Below, piece by piece: positions 11,406 to 21,373 of a stretch of 64,000 nt of DNA. The stretch comes from Malaya genurostris (taxonomy: Eukaryota; Arthropoda; Insecta; Diptera; Culicidae). The stretch spans positions 47,161,002 to 47,225,001 of the forward strand of contig NC_080571.1 in the NCBI RefSeq assembly GCF_030247185.1. The letters run 5' to 3'. The position numbers and the translations under genes are program-made. Below the pieces are notes generated by a model that saw only the letters and a list, made by a program, of their open reading frames with translations, made no database searches and was not told the DNA's origin. Position 1 is the first letter of the stretch. Every line of letters starts with the position of its first letter.

Positions 11406-11882
11406 TTTATTTTTAATTTTATTCAAATTCAAGACATTACATCTTATAAGATGTAAAATCACCAGATTTTTTCGAACTGTGTACCCGTCCCATAAAAAGC
11501 ATAATTTTTTAGCCCATCTTATTTTTTGGTATTAAAAATGCCTTACTCTTCACTATATGGGGCCGGGTGTCAATTAAAAGTTTCAAAAATAGTCGCGTAA
11601 CCTTTTTGTGTCATAATTTTGAACGTTAATAACTCGGTCATTTGTTGATGGATTGTTATAATTTAACAACCAATCGATTCGGGAACTTTTAACTTAAACA
11701 TGTATGATGACGTCGTTTCAGTATTTCAATAGCATACTATTGAAAAAATGGTTGGAATCGACCTATGTTTTCATCCACCAATCCCAGCTGAGGAAATTGA
11801 CGTCATTTTCTTGTTCGGCATAGGAGGCTTTGCGTCATGCACAAAAAACACCGCATCGTTATGCGTAGTATGAAGAGAAATC

Positions 11883-11917
11883 TATAAATATATGCTGCAA
11901 AATATTTCTTTGTCTAG
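11883..11917 (+). promoter_or_regulatory. core promoter-like TATA/Inr, unit 1
   Basis: TATAAA at 11883 precedes a CTAGTC initiator-like site by about 33 bp. A cAMP-response-like TGACGTCA and CCAAT lie 80-120 bp upstream. It is downstream of tandem unit 1's conserved block. Confidence 0.35.
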
Positions 11918-12501
11918 TCGATGCTTGACTGTGTATGAAACAAGTAGCTCGTCCAGTGAGCTGATGACTGGATTGTATATGCGTTCACTCGCTGGATTGT
12001 CGCTTTTGCATTATGTGTTGGTGAAATTTCCTGCTATCAGCGCAACACCGTTTTCGCTTGAGTATCCTATATATCATTCAGTAGTGAAGAACAGAATGAG
12101 CGTTATTACCGGTTCTTTTGAAACAGCCCATGTTTTTAGTAAATCTTTGGCAATAAAAATGTCCTACTCTTCACTATACGGGGCCAGGGGTCAATTAAAA
12201 GTTTCAAAAATAACCGCGTAACCTTTTTGCGTCATATTTTGAACGTTAATAACTCATTCGTTTGTTGATGGATTGACATAATTTAACAACCAATCGATTC
12301 GGAAACTTTTAACTTAAACATGTATGACTACGTTGTTTCAGTATTTCAATAGCATACTATTGAAAAAATGGTTAGAATTGACCTATGTTTTCATCCACCA
12401 ATCCCAGCTGAGGAAATTGACGTCATTTTCTTGTTCGGCATAGGAGGCTTTGCGTCATGCATAAAAACACCGCATCATTCTGCGTAGTTCGAAGAGGAAT
12501 C

Positions 12502-12539
12502 TATAAATATATGCTGCAAATCATTTCTTGATTTCAGTT
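12502..12539 (+). promoter_or_regulatory. core promoter-like TATA/Inr, unit 2
   Basis: TATAAA (12502-12507) and TCAGTT (12534-12539), a good arthropod initiator match, are spaced 32 bp apart. CCAAT and TGACGTCA lie upstream, as in unit 1. Confidence 0.4.
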
Positions 12540-12854
12540 CATGCTTGGCTGTGAATGAAACAAGTAGCTCGTCCAGTGAGGTGATGACTAGATTGTATAT
12601 GCGTTCGCTCGTTGGATTGTCGCTTTTGCTAAATCTTCACTGTACGAGGCAGGTGTCAATTTAAAAAATTTACAAAAATAACCGCGTAACCTTTTTCTGT
12701 CATAGTTTTGAGGCCTTAGAACTCAGTCATTTGTTGATGAATTTATATAATTTAACTACCAATCGATTCAAAATCATTTAACTTAAACTTATGCGGTAAC
12801 GTCATTTAAGTATTTCAATTGCATTGGATGGAATTGACCTATGTTTTCGCGATC

Positions 12855-12890
12855 TATAAATATATGCACGAATACATTTCTGCTTTAGTT
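12855..12890 (+). promoter_or_regulatory. core promoter-like TATA/Inr, unit 3
   Basis: TATAAA (12855) and TTAGTT about 30 bp downstream. The CCAAT/TGACGTCA segment has been lost from this unit, yet the core spacing is kept. Confidence 0.33.
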
Positions 12891-12905
12891 GACCCATGGC
12901 TTAGC

Positions 12906-14038
12906 TTGATTCTCCGGTAACTAGCAGGCCAACTTAGAATTATCGGCGATTGATTATTCGAACCTAATTTGAAGCGCTTGTATCTCTGCGATTTATTGAT
13001 AAATTTTCCTCATTTAACTTGATTCGAAAAAGTTTAAAAATGTTTTAATTTGTCAACGGGTAGTTTGCATATTGAAATCTCCATTTACATACGAACGGTG
13101 GCGCGCAAATAAATTCAGTATAAAGTTGTGTTATGATGATAATCATAGATAATTCTTTTTCATTAAATGTGGCTAAATACAAAGAATTATCTCTCAGCAT
13201 AATCCCTCAGACCCTATTATTAAGCCAAACAATAATCGAAGTATAAAGCATAATATTTTGGTCTAACCTTGCTTCCCAGAATCTTGAGAAGGGATCCAGA
13301 CTAAGTGTAGTGTCATTTAAGGGATATTTTCCAAAAATTTTCAAATGTAAAAATTTGTTGAAGGCATAAAATAGAGTAGAATCAATTGTTTTGAAAGAAT
13401 CTAATTGTCGTTTTGATCATTCGCTAAAAATGTAAACACTAAAAGCAGAGTAAGTTTGTAATTCTTCACTGTTTAATGAATCCACCATCATCTTTATTTT
13501 TGTATTGATTATGGGTATCTTAGAATTATTACATTTTTAATGTAATCGTAATCGGTCGTGTCTTGCATACAACCCTCTAATTTTTTGTCATTATTCTGTT
13601 CTCTATAACCTTAAACTTTTAGACACTTTTCTGCAGTGTAGATTTCGATTATACACGGATTAAAAATCCAGATGTTCAAAGCAACTTAAAGTTGCCCGTC
13701 AAAGTTTATTTACACGGCTTTTTTACACGGATTTACGAAGTTACGCTGTTTTTTTACGCGGATTTCAAGAGTTACGCGGTTTTCTAGTTTTGTCTGCACC
13801 TGAACCCGCGGTTTTCTTGTTTTGTCTGCATTTGAAAAAGTGCAACTCGTTTCACTATCGCGTGTGGAAAAATACTCATGAAATTGAAAATTTTCGTTAA
13901 TTGCACTGTGATACCGGAACCGGAAGTCGGATCTGGATCAACTGTTCGGGGACTTTTTAAAGAATTTCAAGACCTTTCATTTGCATCTTAGTAAAAATCG
14001 TTTGAGAAACTTCCGAGAAAATGAAATAATGCGATAAT
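12906..14038. other. intergenic with short repeats
   Basis: 13700-13830 holds a short imperfect repeat around TTACGCGGATTTC and GTTTTGTCTGCA. About 13910-14030 carries a fragment of the dispersed 'CCGGAAGTCGGATCTGGAT' repeat also seen near 27.3, 50.4, 57.5 and 62 kb. No gene was seen. Confidence 0.45.
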
Positions 14039-14392
14039 GCGGCGAACGGAAGGTGGACCCACCGACTGATTCCAAACGAGTCGGCGTGGGTGAACAGGAA
14101 GCATGGAGAGGTGAACTTCCAGCTGACGCAGTTTCTGTCCGGGCATGGCTGTTTTCGGAAGTATCTGTTACGGTTTGGTCACGCGTCTTCCCCTGTTTGT
14201 CCGGAGTGTCTGAACGTGGAGGAAACACCAGAGCACGTCGACTTTGAATGCTCTAGGTTCGCGGAGATACGCAGGGATATGCGCGACGTGACAGTCGACA
14301 ACATTGTCGAGAAGATGTGTCGCGACAAAGACACGTGGCACGTTGTTGACAAAGCACTAACGGGTATGATGTGCGCGCTGCAGAGGAAGTGA
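14039..14392 (+). pseudogene. non-LTR ORF2 C-terminus (zf-RVT region)
   Basis: The open frame starts in GRWTHRLIP and runs through QFLSGHGCFRKYLLRFGH, then CPECLNVEETPEHVDFEC and ends at TGA (14390-14392). The CPEC...EHV.FEC pattern is the Cys/His motif found after the reverse transcriptase in R1-clade and related insect elements. There are about 115 codons, no start of its own and no RT domain. It is a dead 3' fragment. Confidence 0.8.
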
Positions 14393-14544
14393 CACGAAGA
14401 CCAGAGAGCGTCGGACAGTGATCCGGGTAGAAATGATCCACCGCCGAGGACACGACTGAGTCGTCCGTAACAACACATACTGGAGCGCAGAGCAACAGGC
14501 AGCCGCGATCACCGGCCGCTAAAGGACCAGCGAACAAGCGTCGG

Positions 14545-15310
14545 TTCAGGAGTTTTTCAGTCGTCGGGGAACTCTCCGTCGATGTACTCTAAATCCTTCG
14601 CCAGGGATTAGACGAGTAGATTGCGACGTAGCATCGGTATGGATCGTCTGGGCGCCAGTGAACCGAAAGCCATCCTACATCCGGAATCACTGGAGCGAAG
14701 CCATCCTCCATCCGGAATCCTGCCGATCAATCCGTTCACGGATATCGGAAGCGACGGTTACGGGAGATCTTTCATCGTCGGGTAATTCTTCGTCGGGGTA
14801 GGGTAAATTCTTCGTCGGGGACTAGCCGAGTAGAAGCCACAGCACCGAAGTCGAGTCTTCGGGGCACCAGTGAACCGGAAGCTAGGCTCCAACCGGAATC
14901 ACCGGATCGACCTCGGCACTCATTCCAGTGTCACGCGTAGCGAAATACGAGATTCTGTGTCGAGAGGAACTCTTTCGCCGGGGAGCTTTCCGTCGGCGTA
15001 GTCTAGATCCTTCGACGGGGATTAGATGAGTAGATTGCGACGCAGCTCTGGTATGGATCGTCGGGACACCAGTGAACCGGAAGTCATCCTCCAACCGGAA
15101 TCACTGGACCGACCCAGACACCTTACTTTCGAACCGTTCACGGGTTTTGGGAACGTCGGTACGGAGAAACTTCCATCGTCGGGGAACTTTGCCGTCGGTG
15201 TAGGCTAGATCCATCATCGGGGATTAGCCGAGTAGTTCGTGACGTAGACCAGTCCTGGGTAGTCGAGACGCCAGCGAATCGAGAGTGGTGGTGCTTCAGA
15301 ACAGCCCCCC
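14545..15310 (+). repeat. tandem ~200-bp units in the non-LTR 3' UTR
   Basis: About four imperfect units share GTCGGGGA, GGGATTAG.CGAGTAGA, TTGCGACG, CCAGTGAACCGGAAG and CATCC.ACCGGAATC. They follow the ORF2 stop directly. Confidence 0.7.
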
Positions 15311-15345
15311 TGCCGAAGTAATACCAAATACAAATTATAATACGG

Positions 15346-17248
15346 AATGCTCCGATAAATTTTCGAGGACACATTTTGCGCTATGTGGTACACTGTTAGG
15401 GTACACTGTCAGAGTAACAATGTACTTTATCAAATATTCCATACAACTGGCAACGCTGAGGGGTACAATTCAACTCACCATAGTTACTGTTTAATATGCT
15501 GATACCTGAAGTTAATTCAGAAAAAATGTTGCTGTTAGAATTGCAGTCAGGACTTTACAATGAAAGTAAGTAGGAAAAGCATTTTATATTCTTAGTAATT
15601 TAGTAATTAAAAAACATTTTCGTGATAGAATATTCCATGTGTTCAGCGCTGATTCGGAAAAACCGAAAAAAGTAATAAGGGAATATTCAGATGGCCTTGT
15701 ACTTTGGATTGCTTGTTCTTGGTTTTGACATACTAAAACAGAAACCACAAACATTTGAAACAGATCTCTAGGAAAACAATTAGACATTTCACAAGAATCT
15801 CCTACTTCAAATGACAATCCTGAATTAAATGATAATAAAAAATATTATAAAGAGTATCGCTAGATACAATGCAATTATACACCATGCTTAGAATTGTTTA
15901 AAAATCGTAGAACTGAAATCGGTTTATTTTTACTTTTATTTATGTTACAAAAGGATGCTTCGGGACATAAAAATTTCAGTTTGAGTTTCTCTCGTGCAAA
16001 ATTAGAACATTTGATTGGAAAAGTGATCATGTGTAGTGTCAAAAGGTAGTGACATCGTTGGAGTTATGTGAGGAAACTGTGCTATACGAAAATGTGACGA
16101 TATATATTAAAATGAACAAACAATCGTGTGTCACAAATATAGTTTCACTCTGTATAATCATTCACGCAGCGTATGTAAGCTAAAGGATACCGAGTTAGCT
16201 ATCGCAGGATAAAAAAAGGGTAACTGTGAATATTCTATTTTCAAGGACAAATATTTCTACTATGTGTACCACATCGTTTCCATAATAATCATTTTCACTT
16301 CGATAAAACTTTTAAACATCATACGGCTTCCAATTTTCACGTCAATATTTTGCACCGTATCTGAGAAGCATACTAGCGTGAGCTTGGAACATTCTGATAA
16401 CACGCTCCATGTGACAAATCGTAATAAAAATTTATCCTGCCTCGATAATTACTCCGAAAGTTCTACCGAAATGATTCAAAGGTAATTTTCTAAACACGAA
16501 CTCCGTTGGTAACGCGATCAGGTGGATTAATGATGAGCGCCAATTTATCCATAATTTCAATTATTTGGAATGGAGTTTGTAGCAAGCAATACGTTAAACA
16601 CGTGTTAGCCCTATTCCAAATGTTTGAAATCCTGAACAATGTGTTCAAAGAAATGGTACTAAGCATTTATCCCGAATCTTTGCTGTTAGTGAAATATGTT
16701 TTCTGAACAATGAAGGTAGAGGTAATCTTTTGGCATTTTCTTCGCATCATGTGGGATATCTCTTGTCATAGATTATTTGAAGATCATCTCTCGCGACGTC
16801 TCATTTCTGTTTCACCTGCTGATCGATCCGTATTGTAAATATCTCTGTAAACTTCCTGATCCATCTCGTTTGAGTCAATGTGGAACTGAGCGATAGTGGC
16901 TATGAACAGAGTACAGATTAATGAATTGGTCCTCTATATATTCGCCTTAATCATTATTGTACTACTTATATGTCTAGTGTTGCATTAACAGATTGTTTAT
17001 ACAAAAATAACAAGACTAATATAACCATAGCAACATTGAATTATGTTGCCAGCTAGAAACATTTTCGGTAACACTCATTTGTCAAAGCTGTATAGAATAT
17101 TGAGCTAGGTTAACTTGTTCGTCGTGGTGAACCAAATTAGAGTGCCTATAGTCACTCTAAACCAAATAATAGCGATTCGTTTGTATAGGACATAGGGGTA
17201 TTATTATTTATATTTGGTAATAACTTATGGTACCGATTTATTAATTTT
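15346..17248. other. AT-rich region, one doubtful gene relic
   Basis: Apart from the possible membrane-protein relic at 16113-16706 no feature was recognised in these 1.9 kb. Confidence 0.4.
16113..16706 (+). pseudogene. possible decayed membrane-protein gene
   Basis: ATG at 16113 opens a hydrophobic stretch (CVTNIVSLCIIIHAAY) ending at a GTAAGC donor. After an acceptor near 16243 a second hydrophobic exon-like frame follows (YHIVSIIIIFTSIKLL), then about 60 polar residues and a GTAATT site. A further frame from about 16522 (SIISIIWNGV...LLLVKYVF) ends at TGA. The last presumed intron would be only about 40 bp, and stops follow. The protein family is unknown to me. A chemoreceptor-type relic is one possibility, but this may be chance. 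Confidence 0.22.
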
Positions 17249-17253
17249 AGTTG

Positions 17254-17384
17254 TGTTTTCAGATGTTCTGTGTCCTAAAAATACAATGGCCTCGTTGCCA
17301 GCTTTATTGTTCTATTTAGTTGTCTCTACAGTCTCAGAGTAATTTAGTTAACTTAAGTGTAATAATCAAATACATATCATAACA
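17254..17384 (-). repeat. gypsy 3' LTR
   Basis: 131 bp, TG...CA ends, identical by eye to 24075-24205. The adjoining GAAGCAAGGGAAGG (minus strand, 17385-17398) is the polypurine tract. Confidence 0.93.
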
Positions 17385-17406
17385 CCTTCCCTTGCTTCAA
17401 GCCTTT

Positions 17407-19178
17407 TTATTCCTCAAAATGGTAATCATCGAACCAAAATGGACGTCTGGTGACTCGCTTCGTTCGATTACATGTTTCTGCACCCACTGCCGCTGCTGGT
17501 GGTTGTTGTACTGAATATTGATCTGATGTGGAGTTTTGTTGAATCGTTGGCGTATGATGATCCTTCAGTTCCATTTGGATGGTGTCTGCCTTTGGTGAGT
17601 TCTTGGTCTGATCTTGACGACTGGTCCCGCTAAAAAAGTTCTGGAAAGGTATATCGTCCTGACGATTGTTAGTGCTGGATTCCGCAATCTCATTCTCGTG
17701 ATTAGTCAACACTTTTGTGTCCGCATTTCGTATGTGTTTCCTATTCCGACGATATTCGGTATCTCCTACTTGTACCTGATAATCTCGATCATTCAGAACA
17801 TTGGCTATTCTTCCTCGGCACCATTCCGTTGTCGTTTCTGGTTTCAGCTGTACATAGACTTGTTGTCCACGCTGGAGCTTTGGTAACTCCCGTGCTCCCC
17901 TATCATGATAGAACTTAGATTTCACTTTTCTGGATTCCATCTCTTCTCTGATTCGATCAGTATCTACTGGATTGATTTGCAATTGATGTTGTGGAACTGG
18001 GAAAATTCCTCTGGTTTTCCTGCCCATCAGCTTTTCCGTCGGTGTATATCCGTCTGATTGTGGTGTGTTTCGCCATTCAAGCAACGCAAGCCATATATCT
18101 TTTTTATCTTGCATCGCCTTTTTGAACACATTCTTCGCAATCTTAACAGCTGATTCTGCTTTGCCGTTGGCTTCATGGTGGTATGGTGCGCTTGTCGAAT
18201 GTTGGATACCGTAATTCACCATAACCCTTTGCCATTCTTCGCTTGTAAACTGTTTGGCTGAATCAGTGATCACTAGTCGAGGGATGCCGAAACGACTGAA
18301 GTTTCGCTTTGAACAATCGATTATTGATTTTGTTGTCAGATTGTTGATAACATCGATATCGAAAAAAATCGAAAAGTGATCAACGGTTATCAACAGAGTA
18401 TATTTTTTGTCCGTTTGCGTAATCTCTGCCAAATCCATTGAAACAACGTCGTAAGGAAACAACGGGATTCTTACACTCTGCATCGGTTCACTTGCTTGAC
18501 GTGATTTGAACTTGTTGCACGAATCACACCCTTCAACATAATTTTTTATATGATCACTCATGTTTGGCCAGTATACCACCGAACGTGCCTTTCGTAGTGT
18601 AGCTTGTTCCCCTTGATGACTGTAGTGAAGAAGCCCTAACGTTTTCATTCGAATTTTATCCGGAACTAGTATTCTGTTTCCCCGTAAAATTACTCCATTT
18701 TGCATCACCAGTTCACTATGAAATGGGAAGTAAGGCTTCACAAAATCCTCCACTAATCCTTTCTCTTTTGGCCATCCGTTTACTATGTAGTTCTTGAGTT
18801 TGGTGCAAACCTCGTCTTGTTCCGTTTCGTATCTGATTTGACTCAACAGTTCGTCCTGAATTTCGATATGCTCCAATGCGTTCACTTCTTCTATCGCTTT
18901 CCATAACGTGTCCATTTCTTCAACATCCGCTGTTTGATCTGCATTCACATTCCGGGAGAGAGTATCCGCCAGTATCAATTTACTTCCTTTTACATACTTG
19001 ATTGCCAAATTGTATCGCTGAAGACTTAGGACCATACGTTGGATTCGTTTTGGAGCAGATGATATCGGCTTTTTAAAGATTGCCATTAATGGAAGATGAT
19101 CGGTCTCCACAATCACTTGACGGCTTCCAAAAATGTACTGGTCAAATCTTTTACACGCGAACAATATTGCCAAAGTTT
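17407..19178 (-). pseudogene. gypsy gag-pol, C-terminal part (rest of RNase H, integrase)
   Basis: The frame resumes in the rest of RNase H (LAILFACKRFDQYIFG), continuous with the N-terminal piece apart from copy B. The integrase zinc-binding HHCC (HYSHQG...CDSCNKF) and catalytic triad (SMDLAEI, ITDSAKQFTSEEW, HHEANGKAESAVK) are readable, followed by a basic C-terminal domain (SRKVKSKFYHDRG). It is open to the stop at 17407-17409. It has no start of its own because of the insertion. Confidence 0.92.
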
Positions 19179-19495
19179 CTTTTGTCGTGAATACGACTTA
19201 CTTTACTATGGGGTGCCTTTTCAAAATTAGCCATATGGAAGAATGGGCAGAACTTAATCGTGAATATCTCGACTTGTATTAATGGTAGCAACATAATTCT
19301 TTCACCATTTCATCAAAAATAGGATCAGGAATTTAGGATAATATTTTAAACAGTGTGAGATAACCACAAACAACTCAAAAATTAGGTTTTCTGAAAATTT
19401 CAAAATAATGCGGAAAACTCTTTACTTTCGCTTGGGTTTTTCGCGCAAGGACGACGATTTTGAGGTAGTCAGGCACATATCTTCAACTTAATGCG

Positions 19496-19503
19496 TATAA
19501 AAG
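19496..19503 (+). promoter_or_regulatory. TATA box in copy B
   Basis: GCGTATAAAAGGGG, a strong TATA match, lies 43-50 bp before the first ATG (19546) of the repeat-encoded ORF. Confidence 0.45.
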
Positions 19504-19545
19504 GGGAACCGTGGTGAAAACCGATGATTTCTTTTCGTGCGTTCG

Positions 19546-19809
19546 ATGGAAGCAGACGTCGTGGAAGTTAAACCTTCAACCAGCAGCAACGGAGAGAGCG
19601 CCTTCTGCGTGGTTAAAACCTCAAACGCTCAGGTAGCAACTTTCATTCGCTTGCTGGCCTTCAAGGCGAGAAGACTGCCATCGCGAGAGTTAAACCATCA
19701 ACCAGCAGCGACGGAGAGAGCGCCTTCTGCGTGGTTAAAACCTCAAACGGTCGCAACTCTCATTCGCTTGCTGGCCATCAAGGCGAAGGACTGCCATCGC
19801 AGGAGTTAA
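19546..19809 (+). CDS. hypothetical ORF reading into the tandem units
   Basis: ATG at 19546 is the first start downstream of the TATA box. The 87-codon product is built from two repeat units (ESAFCVVKTSNAQVATFIR, then ERAPSAWLKPQT) and ends in KAKDCHRRS. Similar segments appear in another frame downstream because the units are not multiples of three. I recognise no protein family, and translation is unproven. It may be a noncoding transcript. Confidence 0.25.
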   Translation: MEADVVEVKPSTSSNGESAFCVVKTSNAQVATFIRLLAFKARRLPSRELNHQPAATERAPSAWLKPQTVATLIRLLAIKAKDCHRRS

Positions 19810-20672
19810 ACCAGCAGCGACGGAGAGAGCGTCTTCTGCGTGGTTAAAACCTCAAACGCTCAGGTAGCAACTTTCATTCGCTTGCTGGCCTTCAATGCGA
19901 GCAGACTGCCAACGCGAGAGTTAAACCATCAACCAGCAGCGACGGAGAGAGCGCCTTATGCGTGGTTAAAACCTCAAACGCTCAGGTAGCAACTTTCATT
20001 CGCTTGCTGGCCTTCAAGGCGAGAAGACTGCCATCGCGAGAGTTAAACCATCAACCAGCAGCGACGGAGAGAGCGCCTTATGCGTGGTTAAAACCTCAAA
20101 CGCTCAGGTAGCAACTTTCATTCGCTTGCTGGCCTTCAAGGCGAGAAGACTGCCATCGCGAGAGTTAAACCATCAACCAGCAGCGACGGAGAGAGCGCCT
20201 TCTGCGTGGTTAAAACCTCAAACGCTCAGGTAGCAACTTTCATTCGCTTGCTGGCCTTCAAGGCGAGAAGACTGCCATCGCGAGATTTAAACCATCAACC
20301 AGCAGCGACGGAGAGAGCACCTTCTGCGTGGTTAAAACCTCAAACGCTCAGGTCGCAACTCTCATTCGCTTGCTTGCCATCAAGGCGAAGGACTGCCATC
20401 GCAGGAGTTAAACCAGCAGCGACGGAGAGAGCGCCTTCTGCGTGGTTAAAACCTCAAACGCTCAGGTCGCAACTCTCATTCGCTTGCTGGCTATCAAGGC
20501 GAGAAGACTGCCATCGCAGGAGTTAAACCAGCAGCGACGGAGAGAGCACCTTCTGCGTGGTTAAAACCTCAAACGCTCAGGTCGCAACTCTCATTCGCTT
20601 GCTGGCCATCAAGGCGAGAAGACTGCCATCACGGGAGTTAAACCAGCAGCGACGGAGAGAGCACCTGCCATC
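19566..20672 (+). repeat. tandem array of ~110-124 bp units inside copy B
   Basis: Ten copies of a unit containing ACCAGCAGCGACGGAGAGAG, TGCGTGGTTAAAACCTCAAA, CATTCGCTTGCTGGCC and AAGACTGCCATCGCG. Two length classes alternate (about 124 with CATCAACCAGC, about 110-116 without). Units are very similar to each other, suggesting recent expansion. Confidence 0.93.
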
Positions 20673-20907
20673 ATTTGGTTTTCGGTAGTTGTAACGAGAA
20701 GTTCAATTTTCAGATTTTAGTTCCGCAATATAGGTTTAGAATTCAGAGCCTGCGTGCTGAAACTGGATTCTGGAACTGTATTCCGGAACTAATTTGTGTT
20801 TCGAAATTGCAATTCTAGAATTGCAACTGGATTCTGAGTCTGTTATTGGTTCTAAATTTAGTTCTTGAACTCAGGATCCAGTTCTTTATTCCAGAATCCT
20901 TCTATTC

Positions 20908-20923
20908 GGTTCTTTTTAGAACC
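20908..20923 (+). promoter_or_regulatory. histone-type 3' stem-loop
   Basis: GGTTCTTTTTAGAACC has a 6-bp perfect stem and a TTTT loop. It satisfies every position of the metazoan histone mRNA consensus GGYYYTTHTHARRRCC. A purine-rich CTAAAGAA lies about 15 nt downstream, where a U7-binding element would be. No histone ORF precedes it. Confidence 0.4.
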
Positions 20924-21373
20924 ATAATAATACTCCTAAAGAATTATGCGGAAATTTACTTTACTGTACTCTATAAAACCCATTCTGGTAGTCATGGCGA
21001 AAAATCGTCAAGTTTTAGAGCTTAGTTCTGGAATACGGGTTTAGAATTCAGAGTCTGCGTGCTGAACTAACTCAAATCGTCACTCTTCATCACGAACGCT
21101 TTCATAAAAATTTCTTTTCAGAGCCACCATTTTTTTAATTATAAAGAACTATACTGCTTATTTCATAATATTTAATTGCGTTTCAGAATGTTTAATGTAA
21201 CTAATCTGTAATTTAGTCTAGGCGCATCGTTTAAATTTCTAGTAATGAAAGAGGGGAAAGTTGCACAATTCAAACAATCGATGAACTACCAATTCGAATT
21301 CGGAAGTATAAATAAAGCGTGTCATATTCGTATTCACGACATCCAGTTATGTCTCTGACATTACACACCCGTA

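Larger units (their letters stand above)
11537..12905 (+). repeat. three tandem promoter-bearing repeat units
   Basis: Units begin at about 11537, 12157 and 12628 (lengths about 620, 470 and 280 bp, progressively truncated). Each starts with a version of CTTACTCTTCACTATATGGG and GTAACCTTTTTGTGTCAT. The TTGAAAAAATGG block and a palindromic CCAATCCCAGCTGAGG plus TGACGTCA segment follow in the first two. All three keep TATAAATATATGC. The left part also resembles the left end of copies A and B (ACTTACTTTACTATGGGG), and the middle resembles copy A 2960-3170. The units contain no recognised gene. Confidence 0.75.
14039..15345 (+). mobile_element. 5'-truncated R1-like non-LTR retrotransposon
   Basis: It contains the C-terminal tail of ORF2 followed by about 0.95 kb of repeated 3' UTR ending near GCCCCCCTGCCGAAGTAATA. 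Upstream reverse transcriptase and endonuclease are missing, as expected of 5'-truncated insertion. GC content is clearly higher than in surrounding DNA. Clade assignment (R1-like) is by the style of the terminal zinc-finger region. Confidence 0.72.
19184..21373. mobile_element. unclassified asymmetric-ended element, copy B, with internal tandem array
   Basis: A 2190-bp insertion in the gypsy RNase H region with CTTTT repeats at both borders (19179-19183, 21374-21378). Its ends match copy A (GTCGTGAATACGACTTACTT left; CGACATCCAGTTATGTCTCT and GACATTACACACCCG right). The interior holds a TATA box, an ATG, about ten tandem units and a histone-type stem-loop. No transposase ORF is visible, so it probably depends on other copies. 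It must be younger than the young gypsy host. Confidence 0.78.

Noticed and set aside
14179..14537. Minus-strand ORFs over the non-LTR tail
   Set aside because: Opposite strand of the ORF2 C-terminus, which has clear Cys/His motifs on the plus strand.
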